The notes beneath the pieces are model-generated. The model did no database searches. It saw nothing but the letters and a program-made list of their open reading frames with translations, and was not told the origin of the DNA. Shown in pieces: positions 45,388 through 54,512 of a DNA stretch of 64,000 bases (position 1 is the stretch's first letter; each line of letters opens with the position of its first letter). Source of the DNA: Salegentibacter salinarum (GTDB taxonomy: Bacteria; Bacteroidota; Bacteroidia; Flavobacteriales; Flavobacteriaceae); NCBI RefSeq assembly GCF_900168115.1, contig NZ_FUZC01000003.1:1-64000 (forward strand). Direction: 5' to 3'. The translations under genes and the position numbers were made by a program.

Positions 45388-47430
45388 TTAAAATTGTTTA
45401 ATTTTTTTAATAGATTCTTCTACGGAATTTAAAGGAAGATCGCATTTTCCATCACTGCATATGTAAATTAAATCTTTATTTTCTTTAAATCTCGATTTTA
45501 AAATTGCTACTTCTGATTCATTGACGCTTCCTGCAAACACAGTATGCGGAAAGTATTCTCCCTGAAGTTCTTTTCTTATTCCCAGTGCATTTTTGCTAGT
45601 AATGGCGACTTCATAAAAATTTTCAGTAAAATTGAGCATCAAATCCAGCCAGTTGGCGTAGGATTGCGGCTGGGTCTCTATTTGGAACTGAATAGTTTTC
45701 AGCATTTTTTCAGCTAAATCGTAATAATCCCGATTTCCGGATATTTTAGAAATTTTAAATAAATTCTTAGCCATAACCGAATTTGAGGCCGGCATTACAT
45801 TATCGTTTAATTCATAATTTCTGGTGATTAGCGCTTCATCTTTCGATGAAGTAAAATAAAACAAGCCGGTTTTTTCATCTTGAAAATCTTCAAAACAAAC
45901 CTCAGTTAATTTTTCGGCAATTTCCAGCCATTTTTCATCAAAAGTAGCTTCGTATAAATTTATAAAAGCCTCGGTGCAAAAAACATAATCCTCCAGATAA
46001 GCATTTATAGAACTTTTTCCGTTTTTGTAATTATGCCATAGCCTGTAGTCTTTTTTTAACTGATATTCCTGAAGAAATTCAGTATTTTTAAGAGCTTTTC
46101 TTAAGAATTCCTGGTTGCCAAAAGCTTTGTAAGCGTCTACGTAGCCGTTAAGCATTAAAGCGTTCCAGGACGTTAGGCTTTTATCATCTAATCCCGGTTT
46201 TGTTCTTTTATCACGTTCTTTTTTCAATATTTTAGTCCAATTTTCTTTTTTAGATTGCAACTCTGATAAGCTAAGATCAAATTCTTCAGCTATGGTTTTG
46301 TCATTTTTGGAACGGATAAGAACATAATTATTCTCTTCCCATTTTCCGTGGGAATTAATATTATAATAAGCTTCAAAAATGGAATAATCTTCTTTTAATA
46401 GTTCCTGTAAATTGTCTTTTTTCCAAACGTAATAAGCGCCTTCGGTTTTATTTCCGATTTCATCTGCACTATCGGCATCTAAAGCCGAATAAAAGGCGCC
46501 CGATTTATCGGTTAGTTCTTCTTCTATAAAATCCAGGATTTTAAAAACTACTTCTTTGTACCAATTGTATTTTGTAAATGAATATGCTTTGCTGTACAGG
46601 CTTACCAGTTGGGCATTATCGTAAAGCATTTTCTCAAAGTGGGGCACGTGCCAGCGTTCGTCTACCGAGTAGCGGGAAAATCCGCCGCCGATATGGTCAA
46701 AAACGCCTCCGTAAGAGATTTTATTAAGGCTGTGAAGTGAATGTTCAAGAAGTTCTTTATTTTCTAACTGCATGCCGCTACGCAATAAAAATTCCTGGTT
46801 TACCGGGAGCATAAATTTTGGTGCTCCGCGCGAACCACCGTTTTTTATGTCGAAGCCTTTTTGCCATTTTTCAAGAATTTCATTTAGAAAATCTTTGCTG
46901 AACGGTGTTTCTTCTTCAGGAGTTTTTATGAGTTGCAATTGCTGAAGTCCTTCATCAAGCCTGGAAGCATATGCTTTCATTTCATCAGGCTTGGTTTGAT
47001 AAAGTCCCGAAAGTTGCTTTAAAGCGTCTTTCCATTGTTCTTTTCTAAAATAAGTGCCACCCCAAACCGGTCGGCCGTCGGGAAGGGCAACAATATTCAT
47101 GGGCCAGCCGCCTGCACCGGTCATTACCTGCACCGCATTCATATAAACCTGGTCTATATCTGGACGCTCTTCGCGGTCAACTTTTATATTTATAAAGTGC
47201 TCATTCATAATTTCGGCTATACTTTCATCTTCAAAACTTTCGTGTTCCATCACGTGGCACCAGTGGCACGCAGAATAGCCCACGCTAATAAGCAGAAGTT
47301 TATCTTCTTCACGAGCTTTTTTTAAAGTGCTGGAGTTCCAGGCCTCCCAGTTTACAGGATTATGCGCATGTTGTAATAGGTAAGGGCTGGTCTCGTTAAT
47401 CAGGCTATTGGTGAATTTTGGTGTGGCCAT
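45388..47430 (-). CDS. Thioredoxin-domain/YyaL (DUF255) family protein
   Basis: 680 aa. N-terminal thioredoxin-like domain with [12 protein letters not shown] (C55, C58) and [19 protein letters not shown]; then a long alpha/alpha-barrel domain related to AGE/mannosidase families (about 180-680). This SSP411/YyaL family is widespread; the molecular function is not known. The conserved CHWC motif suggests a thiol or metal role. No signal peptide. It follows the dodecin terminator on the same strand. Confidence 0.9.
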   Translation of the reverse strand: MATPKFTNSLINETSPYLLQHAHNPVNWEAWNSSTLKKAREEDKLLLISVGYSACHWCHVMEHESFEDESIAEIMNEHFINIKVDREERPDIDQVYMNAVQVMTGAGGWPMNIVALPDGRPVWGGTYFRKEQWKDALKQLSGLYQTKPDEMKAYASRLDEGLQQLQLIKTPEEETPFSKDFLNEILEKWQKGFDIKNGGSRGAPKFMLPVNQEFLLRSGMQLENKELLEHSLHSLNKISYGGVFDHIGGGFSRYSVDERWHVPHFEKMLYDNAQLVSLYSKAYSFTKYNWYKEVVFKILDFIEEELTDKSGAFYSALDADSADEIGNKTEGAYYVWKKDNLQELLKEDYSIFEAYYNINSHGKWEENNYVLIRSKNDKTIAEEFDLSLSELQSKKENWTKILKKERDKRTKPGLDDKSLTSWNALMLNGYVDAYKAFGNQEFLRKALKNTEFLQEYQLKKDYRLWHNYKNGKSSINAYLEDYVFCTEAFINLYEATFDEKWLEIAEKLTEVCFEDFQDEKTGLFYFTSSKDEALITRNYELNDNVMPASNSVMAKNLFKISKISGNRDYYDLAEKMLKTIQFQIETQPQSYANWLDLMLNFTENFYEVAITSKNALGIRKELQGEYFPHTVFAGSVNESEVAILKSRFKENKDLIYICSDGKCDLPLNSVEESIKKIKQF

Positions 47431-47447
47431 GGTTATTTTTTAAAATG

Positions 47448-47474
47448 AAAAAGCTCCCTGGAATCCCAGAGAGC
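47448..47474 (-). terminator. Terminator of the dodecin gene
   Basis: On the minus strand, a 9-bp stem (47466-47474 with 47453-47461, one U-G pair) and a 4-nt loop run into a T5 tract (47448-47452). It lies 24 nt after the dodecin stop. Confidence 0.8.
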
Positions 47475-47497
47475 CTTGCTAATTTTTGAGCGAAAAA

Positions 47498-47698
47498 TTA
47501 ATTGACTTCAAAAGAGATTTTTACATTAACCCTAAATTCGGTAATGTTTTCTCCATTCACAAGTGCGCTTTGTTCTTTAACATAAACCGATTTTATATTT
47601 TTCACAGTTTTCGCGGCGTGTTTTACTGCTTTTTTTGTGGCATCTTCCCAGCTTTCGGTAGAATTTGCCAGGATCTCAATTACTTTTACAATAGACAT
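47498..47698 (-). CDS. Dodecin, flavin-binding protein
   Basis: 66 aa from the ATG at 47698 (MSIVKVIEIL); the frame is open to 47728 but the shorter start gives the family's normal length. Conserved segments: SWEDATKKAVKHAAKTVKNIKSVYVKEQSA and EFRVNVKISFEV. Dodecins form dodecameric flavin stores that quench flavin phototoxicity. Monocistronic: a terminator follows and a divergent pit gene lies upstream. A weak minus-strand -7 (TATCTTTA) lies in the 240-bp gap. Confidence 0.93.
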   Translation of the reverse strand: MSIVKVIEILANSTESWEDATKKAVKHAAKTVKNIKSVYVKEQSALVNGENITEFRVNVKISFEVN

Positions 47699-47938
47699 AA
47701 TAGATTGGTTTAAAATGTTAGTATTCAATTAACTAAAGATACCTCTAATTTCTTCGGTAATTAAATTTAAACTAAAAAATAGGGGTTATTACCAGTAATT
47801 TGTGGAACTCTCCTTTTCTAAAATTTCAACCGGGATTATTGCAGTTTTTATATTATTAATTAAAGTTTTAATAACCTTCATAAAAGGGATATAAGGAAAA
47901 TTTCACTGACTTTTGCAGGTTAAAAGAGGGTTATTTCG

Positions 47939-50191
47939 ATGCAGGATGTTTATCTAATTATTTTGGGTCTTTTATTTATTCTAGCTATCACCGATTTGGT
48001 GGTTGGGGTAAGTAATGATGCTATTAATTTCCTAAATTCTGCCATAGGTTCTAAAGCGGTTTCATTGCGTTCTATCCTTATAATTGCGAGTCTTGGCGTT
48101 GCGGTTGGGGCCATATTTTCCAGTGGATTGATGGAGGTGGCGAGAAAGGGAATTTTTCTTCCGCAGGAATTCTATTTTGAAGAGATCATGGTCATATTTA
48201 TGGCCGTTATGCTTACCGATGTTTTGCTGCTGGATTTCTTCAATTCAATGGGTTTACCCACTTCAACTACGGTATCAATAATGTTCGAATTACTGGGCGC
48301 CGCGGTGAGTATCGCACTAATCAAGATATTTACAACTACCAATGATATTTCGCACCTGGTAGATTTTATAAATGTTGAAAAAGCTTCTGAAGTTATCTTC
48401 GGAATCCTCATAGCTATAGTTATTGCTTTTATTACAGGCGCGGTGGTGCAATATTTTTCACGTTTGGTATTTTCTTTCAAATATGAAAGAAGACTTAAGT
48501 ATACCGGAGCCATTTTTGGCGGGGTTTCTCTTGCAGCGATCTTTTATTTTATCCTGATTAAAGGTCTTAACAGCATGGCTTTTATATCAGATCATTTTGT
48601 AGAAGATGTAAATGATAATCGTATACAGATAATTATTTTTAGCTTGCTGGGTTTCACCATTCTTTCTAAAGTTCTTATAAGTTTTTTTAAGATAAATATT
48701 CTTAAAATAATTGTTGTGGTAGGAACGTTTGCACTCGCACTCGCTTTTGCCGGTAACGATTTGGTGAACTTTATAGGTGTGCCAATCGCAGCCTGGCAAT
48801 CTTACGAAATTTGGAGCGCCTCCGAGGTTCCAGCTTCAGAATTATTAATGAGCGATCTCGCCGGGAGTGTTCCCACCCCGGAAATTATCTTGATTTTTGC
48901 CGGGGGAGTAATGGTCCTTACCCTATGGTTTTCCGGTAAAGCCCAGGCAGTTGTTGATACTGGAGTGAAACTATCCAGGCAACATGAAGGTTCAGAGCGA
49001 TTTGGTTCTAATTATTTATCGCGTACCATTGTGAGATATTCTATCATGTTTGGTGCTGCAGTTTCCGATGTTTTTCCCAAAAAAGTACGAAAGCAAATAA
49101 ATAATCAATTTGAAGCTCCTAAAACTAAAAGTCAGTCAAGGGAAATAGCCCCACCGGCATTCGATTTGGTTAGGGCCTCTGTGAATTTGGTTGTAGCCAG
49201 TATCTTAATTTCTATGGGAACTAATTTACAACTTCCGCTTTCAACCACTTACGTAACCTTTATGGTGGCAATGGGAACTTCTCTGGCAGATAGAGCCTGG
49301 AACCAGGAAAGTGCTGTTTACAGGGTAGCCGGAGTTTTAAATGTAATTGGCGGCTGGTTTGTAACCGCTTTTGTCGCTTTTTTAGGTGCGGCGATTTTTG
49401 CTGTAATAATTTATTATGGAGGTTTAATTGCTATTGCAATCCTGGTTTGCATAACCGCATTTTTTATAGTTAGAAATACAATGGCTCACGCTAAAAAAGC
49501 TAAAGCCGATAAGCGCCAGAAAAAGTATAAACGCACCGATATTATTACCATTAACGAAATTACTGCCGAAAGTTCTGTAAATATCTCGCAGGTAATTTCC
49601 GGAATTAGTAAACGCTATACTAAAACCGTAGATAATCTTGGTTATCACGATTTAGGGAAATTAAAGAAAAATAATAAAAAAGTTGGAGAACTGGAAAGTG
49701 AGGTAGACGATTTAAAAGGAAATATCTATTACTTTATAAAATCGTTGGATGAAGATTCAGTTGAAGCGAGCCGTTTTTATATTCATTTGCTAGATTATTT
49801 GCAGGAAATGGTGAATTCTACCCGATACATTACCCGAAACTCTTTTGAGCACGTAAATAACAATCACAAAAATCTGAAATTTAACCAGATTAGGGATTTG
49901 AAAAAGATAGACAGGAAGCTTCAGGAGTTATTTAAAGAGATAAAACACACCTTCGATGAACACGATTTTGAGCGCTTAGACGATATTCTTGCTGAAAAAC
50001 AACAATTGCTGGATACGGTTTCAGAAATGATAGAGAAACAAATCACACGAATAAGGACTTCAGAAAGCAGTCCTAAAAACACCAAACTTTACTTTGGGCT
50101 TTTACTGGAATCTAAAGACCTTATTTCGTCTACCCTGAACCTAATTCAGTTATTCAGGGAATTTTATGAGGAAGCAAAATCCACGCTTTAG
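47939..50191 (+). CDS. Inorganic phosphate transporter (PiT family) with C-terminal PhoU-like domain
   Basis: 750 aa, much longer than ordinary PiT (near 400-500). PHO4-family signatures: GVSNDAINFLNSAIGSKA in the first third and LPLSTTYVTFMVAMGTSLADRAW in the second. About ten or twelve membrane helices end near residue 520. Residues about 525-750 are a charged, helical cytoplasmic domain resembling PhoU/DUF47 proteins (LGYHDLGKLKKNNKKVGELESEVDDLKG). In other bacteria a separate PhoU-like protein partners PiT; here the two are fused. Start ATG at 47939. Confidence 0.92.
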   Translation: MQDVYLIILGLLFILAITDLVVGVSNDAINFLNSAIGSKAVSLRSILIIASLGVAVGAIFSSGLMEVARKGIFLPQEFYFEEIMVIFMAVMLTDVLLLDFFNSMGLPTSTTVSIMFELLGAAVSIALIKIFTTTNDISHLVDFINVEKASEVIFGILIAIVIAFITGAVVQYFSRLVFSFKYERRLKYTGAIFGGVSLAAIFYFILIKGLNSMAFISDHFVEDVNDNRIQIIIFSLLGFTILSKVLISFFKINILKIIVVVGTFALALAFAGNDLVNFIGVPIAAWQSYEIWSASEVPASELLMSDLAGSVPTPEIILIFAGGVMVLTLWFSGKAQAVVDTGVKLSRQHEGSERFGSNYLSRTIVRYSIMFGAAVSDVFPKKVRKQINNQFEAPKTKSQSREIAPPAFDLVRASVNLVVASILISMGTNLQLPLSTTYVTFMVAMGTSLADRAWNQESAVYRVAGVLNVIGGWFVTAFVAFLGAAIFAVIIYYGGLIAIAILVCITAFFIVRNTMAHAKKAKADKRQKKYKRTDIITINEITAESSVNISQVISGISKRYTKTVDNLGYHDLGKLKKNNKKVGELESEVDDLKGNIYYFIKSLDEDSVEASRFYIHLLDYLQEMVNSTRYITRNSFEHVNNNHKNLKFNQIRDLKKIDRKLQELFKEIKHTFDEHDFERLDDILAEKQQLLDTVSEMIEKQITRIRTSESSPKNTKLYFGLLLESKDLISSTLNLIQLFREFYEEAKSTL

Positions 50192-50202
50192 CTCGTCAGG
50201 AA

Positions 50203-51126
50203 TTATCCGTTAACTGCTTCTACATAATCTACTTTTCCGCGCAGCATATCTCTTAGCATTGTTTCAATTCCGCTTTTAAGCGTCATTGTAGAAGAAGGAC
50301 AACCACTACAAGCTCCCTGAAGGATTACTTTTACGGTTTTACTATCCGCATTATAAGAGTCGAATAGAATATTTCCACCATCGCTGGCAACTGCAGGCTT
50401 AATATATTCATCTAAAATTGCAATGACCTGTTTTGAAGTATCGTCAAGATCTCTAATTTCCTGGCTAACTTCCGGATTTGCAGGATGGCTTGAAGCTTCA
50501 GTTTGTTGTGGTACGGATGCTTCTGCTTTAAGAACCTCTTTTCCTTCCTGTAAATAATTAGTGATGAACTCCCTTAATTCCAGGGTAATTTCTTCCCATT
50601 GGGCAACATCATATTTATGAATAGAAACGTAGTTAGAATCTATAAAAACTGCTTTTACAAAAGGGAAATGAAAAAGTTGTTGCGCAAGAGGCGCATCTTT
50701 AGCTTCATCTATATTTTTGAATTCTGCAGTTTTTAAAACCAGTTTTTTATTGGCCACAAACTTCATTACGCCCGGGTTGGGGGTGCTTTCAGCATAAACC
50801 GTCACCGGGACATTCTTTGCGTCCTTGGTGTCTTCTTTTACAACTACGCCGCCTTTGTTTAAAAATTCTTCTATTTGCGAAGCAACTTCTTCCTGCACAT
50901 CACCCCAATCAACGATATCATATTTTTCTATCGCGATAAAATTTTGAGCGATATAAACCGTTTTTACAAAGGGTAAATAAAATAACTGCTGGGCGATAGG
51001 TGATTGCGCTGCTTCATCTATATTTTTAAACTCGTAATTTTCGTGCCGGGTTAGAAACTTGTTAGTTTCAAATTTAATGATTTCCGGTTTGTTGGTGGCT
51101 TGTATATTTATGGTGAAATTGCTCAT
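50203..51126 (-). CDS. Nfu-type iron-sulfur scaffold protein with two N-terminal domains
   Basis: 307 aa. Two tandem copies of the Nfu N-terminal domain (about 5-92 and 107-198: both with FKNIDEA, PFVK and a HKYD/EKYD segment), a short linker, and a C-terminal NifU domain (about 228-307) with the cluster-binding pair C273 and C276 in GACSGCPSSTMTLKSGIE. It assembles or carries 4Fe-4S clusters to apoproteins. Divergent from porP; a minus-strand -7 box (51140-51147) lies just upstream. Needed for clusters of enzymes such as ActB and QueG, by inference. Confidence 0.9.
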   Translation of the reverse strand: MSNFTINIQATNKPEIIKFETNKFLTRHENYEFKNIDEAAQSPIAQQLFYLPFVKTVYIAQNFIAIEKYDIVDWGDVQEEVASQIEEFLNKGGVVVKEDTKDAKNVPVTVYAESTPNPGVMKFVANKKLVLKTAEFKNIDEAKDAPLAQQLFHFPFVKAVFIDSNYVSIHKYDVAQWEEITLELREFITNYLQEGKEVLKAEASVPQQTEASSHPANPEVSQEIRDLDDTSKQVIAILDEYIKPAVASDGGNILFDSYNADSKTVKVILQGACSGCPSSTMTLKSGIETMLRDMLRGKVDYVEAVNG

Positions 51127-51139
51127 ATCAATTTTTTTG

Positions 51140-51147
51140 CAAAAGTA
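51140..51147 (-). promoter_or_regulatory. -7 box of the nfu gene
   Basis: On the minus strand the sequence is TACTTTTG, an exact TAnnTTTG match 13 nt before the start. No -33 partner is clear. Confidence 0.4.
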
Positions 51148-51186
51148 CTAAAGAAAACTTAGTTAATCTATATCTTTACCTTTCTT

Positions 51187-52245
51187 ATGGGGATTAGAAC
51201 TTTATTTATTGGGGATTATAATGTTTTTTTTAGAGCTAATCAAGTTAGCTTAACTATTAAATTTATCTTCCTAATATTATTTATTTTTTTAACCGGTTTT
51301 TCGGTGAAGTCCCAGGAGGTAATTCCTATATACTCAGATTATTTAACCGATAATCTTTTCCTTATTCATCCCTCTATGGCCGGTGCTGCCAATAGAAATC
51401 AAATTAGACTTACAGCCAGGCAGCAATGGTTTGACGTAGATAATGCACCCAGCTTACAAACCCTAGCGGTTAATGGCCGGGTAGGAGATAAGCTTGGGGT
51501 TGGTGGAATTGTTTTTAACGACCAAAACGGAAATTTTTCTAAAATAGGGGCTTATGGAACCGTGGCCTACCATTTACTTTTCTCCAGAAGTGAACTGGAC
51601 CTGAATCAACTTTCTTTTGGAATTAGCGCCGGCATTGTTCAGCATAGATTAGATCAAAGTGGTTTTACCGACTTTGATCCTATTGTAAGTGGTAGCAATG
51701 TTTCAGATATCTTCGGAAATATGGATTTGGGGATGTCTTATTATTATATGGATTTCTACGCCCATCTGGCGGCTAAGAATTTAATTTCTGTTAGGCGTGA
51801 ACTTTTCTATTCTGATGCCGTGCCCAGCAATCAGCGTAAATATTTATTTTCTACCGGTTATGTTTTTGATAATAATAGCGATTGGAGTTATGAGCCTTCC
51901 ATTTTGTACCAACTTAGGCAAGCAACAAACGAGATGAATATCGATTTAAATATGAAAGTTTACCGAAATGTAGATTTTGGTCAAGTATGGGGCGGACTTT
52001 CCTATCGGAACAGTTTTGAAGGTGCCGAATATACTACTGAAGGTGACGAAGTTGAAAGTCAACAGCTACGGTACATTACTCCTTTTGTGGGTTTAGATTA
52101 CAAAAACTTTATGTTCGGTTATACTTTTAGTTATCAATTTAACTCAGTTGTTTTGAGTAATAACGGTTTTCATCAAATTACCATTGGCTATGATTTTGGA
52201 AAGAGTAGAGGACGCTGGGATTGTAAATGTCCTGCTATAAATTAA
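51187..52245 (+). CDS. PorP/SprF-family type IX secretion membrane protein
   Basis: 352 aa. Hydrophobic signal segment around residues 22-40 after a 20-residue lead (the true start may be later, but no in-frame ATG lies nearer). Conserved PorP/SprF features: YSDYLTDNLFLIHPSMAGAANRNQIRLTARQQW near the start, GGIVFNDQNGNFSKIGAYGTVAYH, and a C-terminal FHQITIGYDF barrel strand. These outer-membrane proteins pair with secreted substrates of the type IX system, often beside a large adhesin; none is adjacent here, so it is an orphan PorP/SprF. Confidence 0.88.
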   Translation: MGIRTLFIGDYNVFFRANQVSLTIKFIFLILFIFLTGFSVKSQEVIPIYSDYLTDNLFLIHPSMAGAANRNQIRLTARQQWFDVDNAPSLQTLAVNGRVGDKLGVGGIVFNDQNGNFSKIGAYGTVAYHLLFSRSELDLNQLSFGISAGIVQHRLDQSGFTDFDPIVSGSNVSDIFGNMDLGMSYYYMDFYAHLAAKNLISVRRELFYSDAVPSNQRKYLFSTGYVFDNNSDWSYEPSILYQLRQATNEMNIDLNMKVYRNVDFGQVWGGLSYRNSFEGAEYTTEGDEVESQQLRYITPFVGLDYKNFMFGYTFSYQFNSVVLSNNGFHQITIGYDFGKSRGRWDCKCPAIN

Positions 52246-53039
52246 AAATCCAGGTAAGAGACTTTATAGCCATTCTTTTCAGCTTCAATTAAACTCTCCA
52301 GAACTTTAGGATCGGTATTACTGAAAAACTCCGGGATGGGTTTTTGAGAGGGCTCTTTTGTCATTAATAAATTATTATCACTAAGAATAGATTTGGTTTG
52401 CCTGGCAACCGCTTCTCCAGAATCTATAATTATCACATCTTTTGGTAATAATTCTTTCAAAATTGGAATTAAATAAGGGTAGTGGCTGCAGCCCAAAACC
52501 AGGTAGTCTTTTTTATTTACTAAAAAAGGTTCCAGGAGCCTAAGTAAATGACTTTTCATTTGAGCAGAATTTAAATCCCCGGCTTCAATAAGTTCGACCA
52601 GGCCACGACCTTCTACTTCAACTACATTAATATTTCTAGCGTAAAAATCTGAAGTTTTGGAAAAAAGCGTGCTGGTTAAAGTACCACGGGTAGCCAAGAT
52701 TCCTATGGTTTTGGTTTTGGTATTTAAAGCTGCGGGTTTAATGGCAGGTTCAATACCAATAAAAGGAATAGCGTATTCATTTCTAAGCTCTTTAATGGCA
52801 TTTGTAGTAGCGGTGTTGCAGGCAACCACAATAATTTTGGCGCCCATATCCAGCAACTTTTCAGTATTCTTTCGGCTTAAATTTTTAATCTCTTCAATTG
52901 GTTTTTCGCCGTAGGGGGCATTTTTACTATCGGCGAGATAGATGGTTTTTTCGTTGGGAAGTAGTTCGTGAATTTCTCTCCAAATAGAAGTTCCACCTAT
53001 ACCGGAATCAAAAATACCTATGGGTTGCGAAGTGCTCAT
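52242..53039 (-). CDS. murI: Glutamate racemase
   Basis: 265 aa. The two catalytic Cys motifs are visible: ACNTATTNA and LGCSHYPYL. It makes D-glutamate for peptidoglycan. It overlaps the 3' end of the convergent porP gene by 4 nt. It lies downstream of the ompH genes on the same strand, but a strong terminator (53052-53082) and 83 nt separate them, so it probably has its own weak promoter or depends on read-through. Confidence 0.95.
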   Translation of the reverse strand: MSTSQPIGIFDSGIGGTSIWREIHELLPNEKTIYLADSKNAPYGEKPIEEIKNLSRKNTEKLLDMGAKIIVVACNTATTNAIKELRNEYAIPFIGIEPAIKPAALNTKTKTIGILATRGTLTSTLFSKTSDFYARNINVVEVEGRGLVELIEAGDLNSAQMKSHLLRLLEPFLVNKKDYLVLGCSHYPYLIPILKELLPKDVIIIDSGEAVARQTKSILSDNNLLMTKEPSQKPIPEFFSNTDPKVLESLIEAEKNGYKVSYLDF

Positions 53040-53051
53040 TGATACAAAAAT

Positions 53052-53082
53052 AAAAACTGCGCCTGGAAAGGGCGCAGTTTTT
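53052..53082. terminator. Terminator between ompH and murI
   Basis: A perfect 12-bp stem (53052-53063 with 53071-53082) with A-run and T-run arms and a 7-nt loop. On the minus strand it closes the bamA-ompH operon 41 nt after the stop. Confidence 0.85.
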
Positions 53083-53089
53083 AATCTTT

Positions 53090-53117
53090 ATTTATGTATT
53101 GGTATTTATGTATTGGT
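53090..53117. repeat. Perfect 14-nt tandem duplication
   Basis: The unit ATTTATGTATTGGT at 53090-53103 is repeated exactly at 53104-53117, between the ompH stop and its terminator. It may be a slippage duplication; I see no coding or promoter role. Confidence 0.9.
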
Positions 53118-53122
53118 GAATA

Positions 53123-53632
53123 TTACATTCCCAATTCGGCTTTTACATCGGCCATAAGGTCTTTACCATCTGCAAGAATTACTCCTGTTCCTGTAGTAGA
53201 GTCAAGTACATAATCAAACCCTTGTTCTCTGGCTACTTTTTGGATAGCTTCACGAGCTCTTTCAATTACAGGTCTAATAAGATCGTTTTCTTTCTTTTGA
53301 AGTTCTTGTCTAGCTCTCTGGCTATGTTCCTGGATTCTTCTTTCAGTTGCTTGAAGTTCACTTGCTCTTTTTGCATTTTCTTCTTCAGTTACTGTTTCAG
53401 CTTCGGATTGGTAACGTTGCATCGTGTTTTGAGCTTCTGTTAACATATCTTTAATTTCAGCATCGTAAGTTTTCTCCAACTTCTCTAGTTGAGACATCGC
53501 ATCTTTGTAAGCCGGCATAGTTTCTACCAATTCCTGGGTAGCAACGTGTGCAACTTTACTTTGTGCGTTTGTAAATGCAGTAGCTCCTATGGTTAATGCA
53601 AGGGCTATAAAAAGTGTTCTGAATTGTTTCAT
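53123..53632 (-). CDS. OmpH/Skp-family periplasmic chaperone (short copy)
   Basis: 169 aa. Signal peptide (1-23, ending TNAQ), then VAHVATQELVETMPAYKDA, a long coiled coil (about 45-130, with EATERRIQEHSQRARQELQKKEND) and the returning strand FDYVLDSTTGTGVILAD. Skp-like trimers carry unfolded outer-membrane proteins to BamA. It lies 43 nt downstream of a longer paralogue, and bamA is two genes upstream. Confidence 0.92.
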   Translation of the reverse strand: MKQFRTLFIALALTIGATAFTNAQSKVAHVATQELVETMPAYKDAMSQLEKLEKTYDAEIKDMLTEAQNTMQRYQSEAETVTEEENAKRASELQATERRIQEHSQRARQELQKKENDLIRPVIERAREAIQKVAREQGFDYVLDSTTGTGVILADGKDLMADVKAELGM

Positions 53633-53675
53633 TTTAATTGATATTAATTGTTTAAGTATTAAGGTTTAAAATTAT

Positions 53676-54479
53676 TTAGTTTATGGTGTCTTTCCTGTTA
53701 CGGGCTGCTTCTATAGAATCTCTTTTTTGTTGTCTTTCTTTTAAAATTCTCTCCCGGCGTTCTTCAAAGGCTTTTTGTCTTGCTTCTTTAATAGAGTCCT
53801 GTTTTCTTTTTCGTTCTTCTATTAATGCTTCCCGTTCGCTTTTTCGATCCTGGATGGCTTGTTCGCGTTGGCTTAATTCTTCATCTTCTTCAGCTGTGCG
53901 GGCTTCTGCCATTTCAAGTTCCTTTTCTTCCTGTTTTGTTTCAATTTGTTTACGGTTAGAAGCTCTGTTAATACTTCTTAGAACCTGGTCACTTAAATCA
54001 AAACGCTTTTTTGCAAATAACATACCCGATTCAGCATTACGGTCAAATATAAAATCGAAATCCCTGTTTTCGCCTATTTCCTGCAGGGCGTTAAAAACCT
54101 GATCCTGGATTGGCTTTATTAATTGCCTCTTCTGAATCATGTAATCACCTTTCGGGCCAAAACGTTTCTGCTCGTAATTTGTAGCCTGTTCTTGTTGATA
54201 AGCGATCTCTTCTTCCCGTTCCTCAATTAGTTCAGGAGTAAGCAATGCGCGTTCATTTTGCAGGCTGGTTTTCATCTCACTAATTTCTTTTCGCTTCTGC
54301 TCAATTTCGTTTCGCCATTCATTCACTCGCTGGTCTAATTGAGATGAAGCTTGCTGATATTCGGGAACATTTTCAAGGATATATTCCATATCCACAAAGC
54401 CTATATTTATTGGCTTTTGAGCGCTTGCCCCGAATCCAATAAGAATAAAAAGTGTGAATAAAAATGTTCTTTTAAGCAT
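53676..54479 (-). CDS. OmpH/Skp-family periplasmic chaperone (long copy)
   Basis: 267 aa. Signal peptide (1-20, ending ASAQ), the Skp core about 22-170 (INIGFVDMEYILENVPEYQQASSQL ... DFDFIFDRNAESGMLFAKKRFDLSD), then a C-terminal tail of nearly 100 residues rich in Glu, Arg and Lys, predicted as charged helix. The tail has no counterpart in classical Skp. It lies between bamA and the shorter paralogue. The tail may bind clients or the cell wall; this is inference. Confidence 0.9.
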   Translation of the reverse strand: MLKRTFLFTLFILIGFGASAQKPINIGFVDMEYILENVPEYQQASSQLDQRVNEWRNEIEQKRKEISEMKTSLQNERALLTPELIEEREEEIAYQQEQATNYEQKRFGPKGDYMIQKRQLIKPIQDQVFNALQEIGENRDFDFIFDRNAESGMLFAKKRFDLSDQVLRSINRASNRKQIETKQEEKELEMAEARTAEEDEELSQREQAIQDRKSEREALIEERKRKQDSIKEARQKAFEERRERILKERQQKRDSIEAARNRKDTIN

Positions 54480-54512
54480 ACTTAAACCGAATATAGAAAA
54501 TATCGTGCCAAA

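Noticed and set aside
53683-54102. A 139-codon plus-strand open frame antisense to the long ompH
   Set aside because: Ser/Leu/Arg bias mirrors the Glu/Arg-rich coding strand; it is a by-product of codon use.
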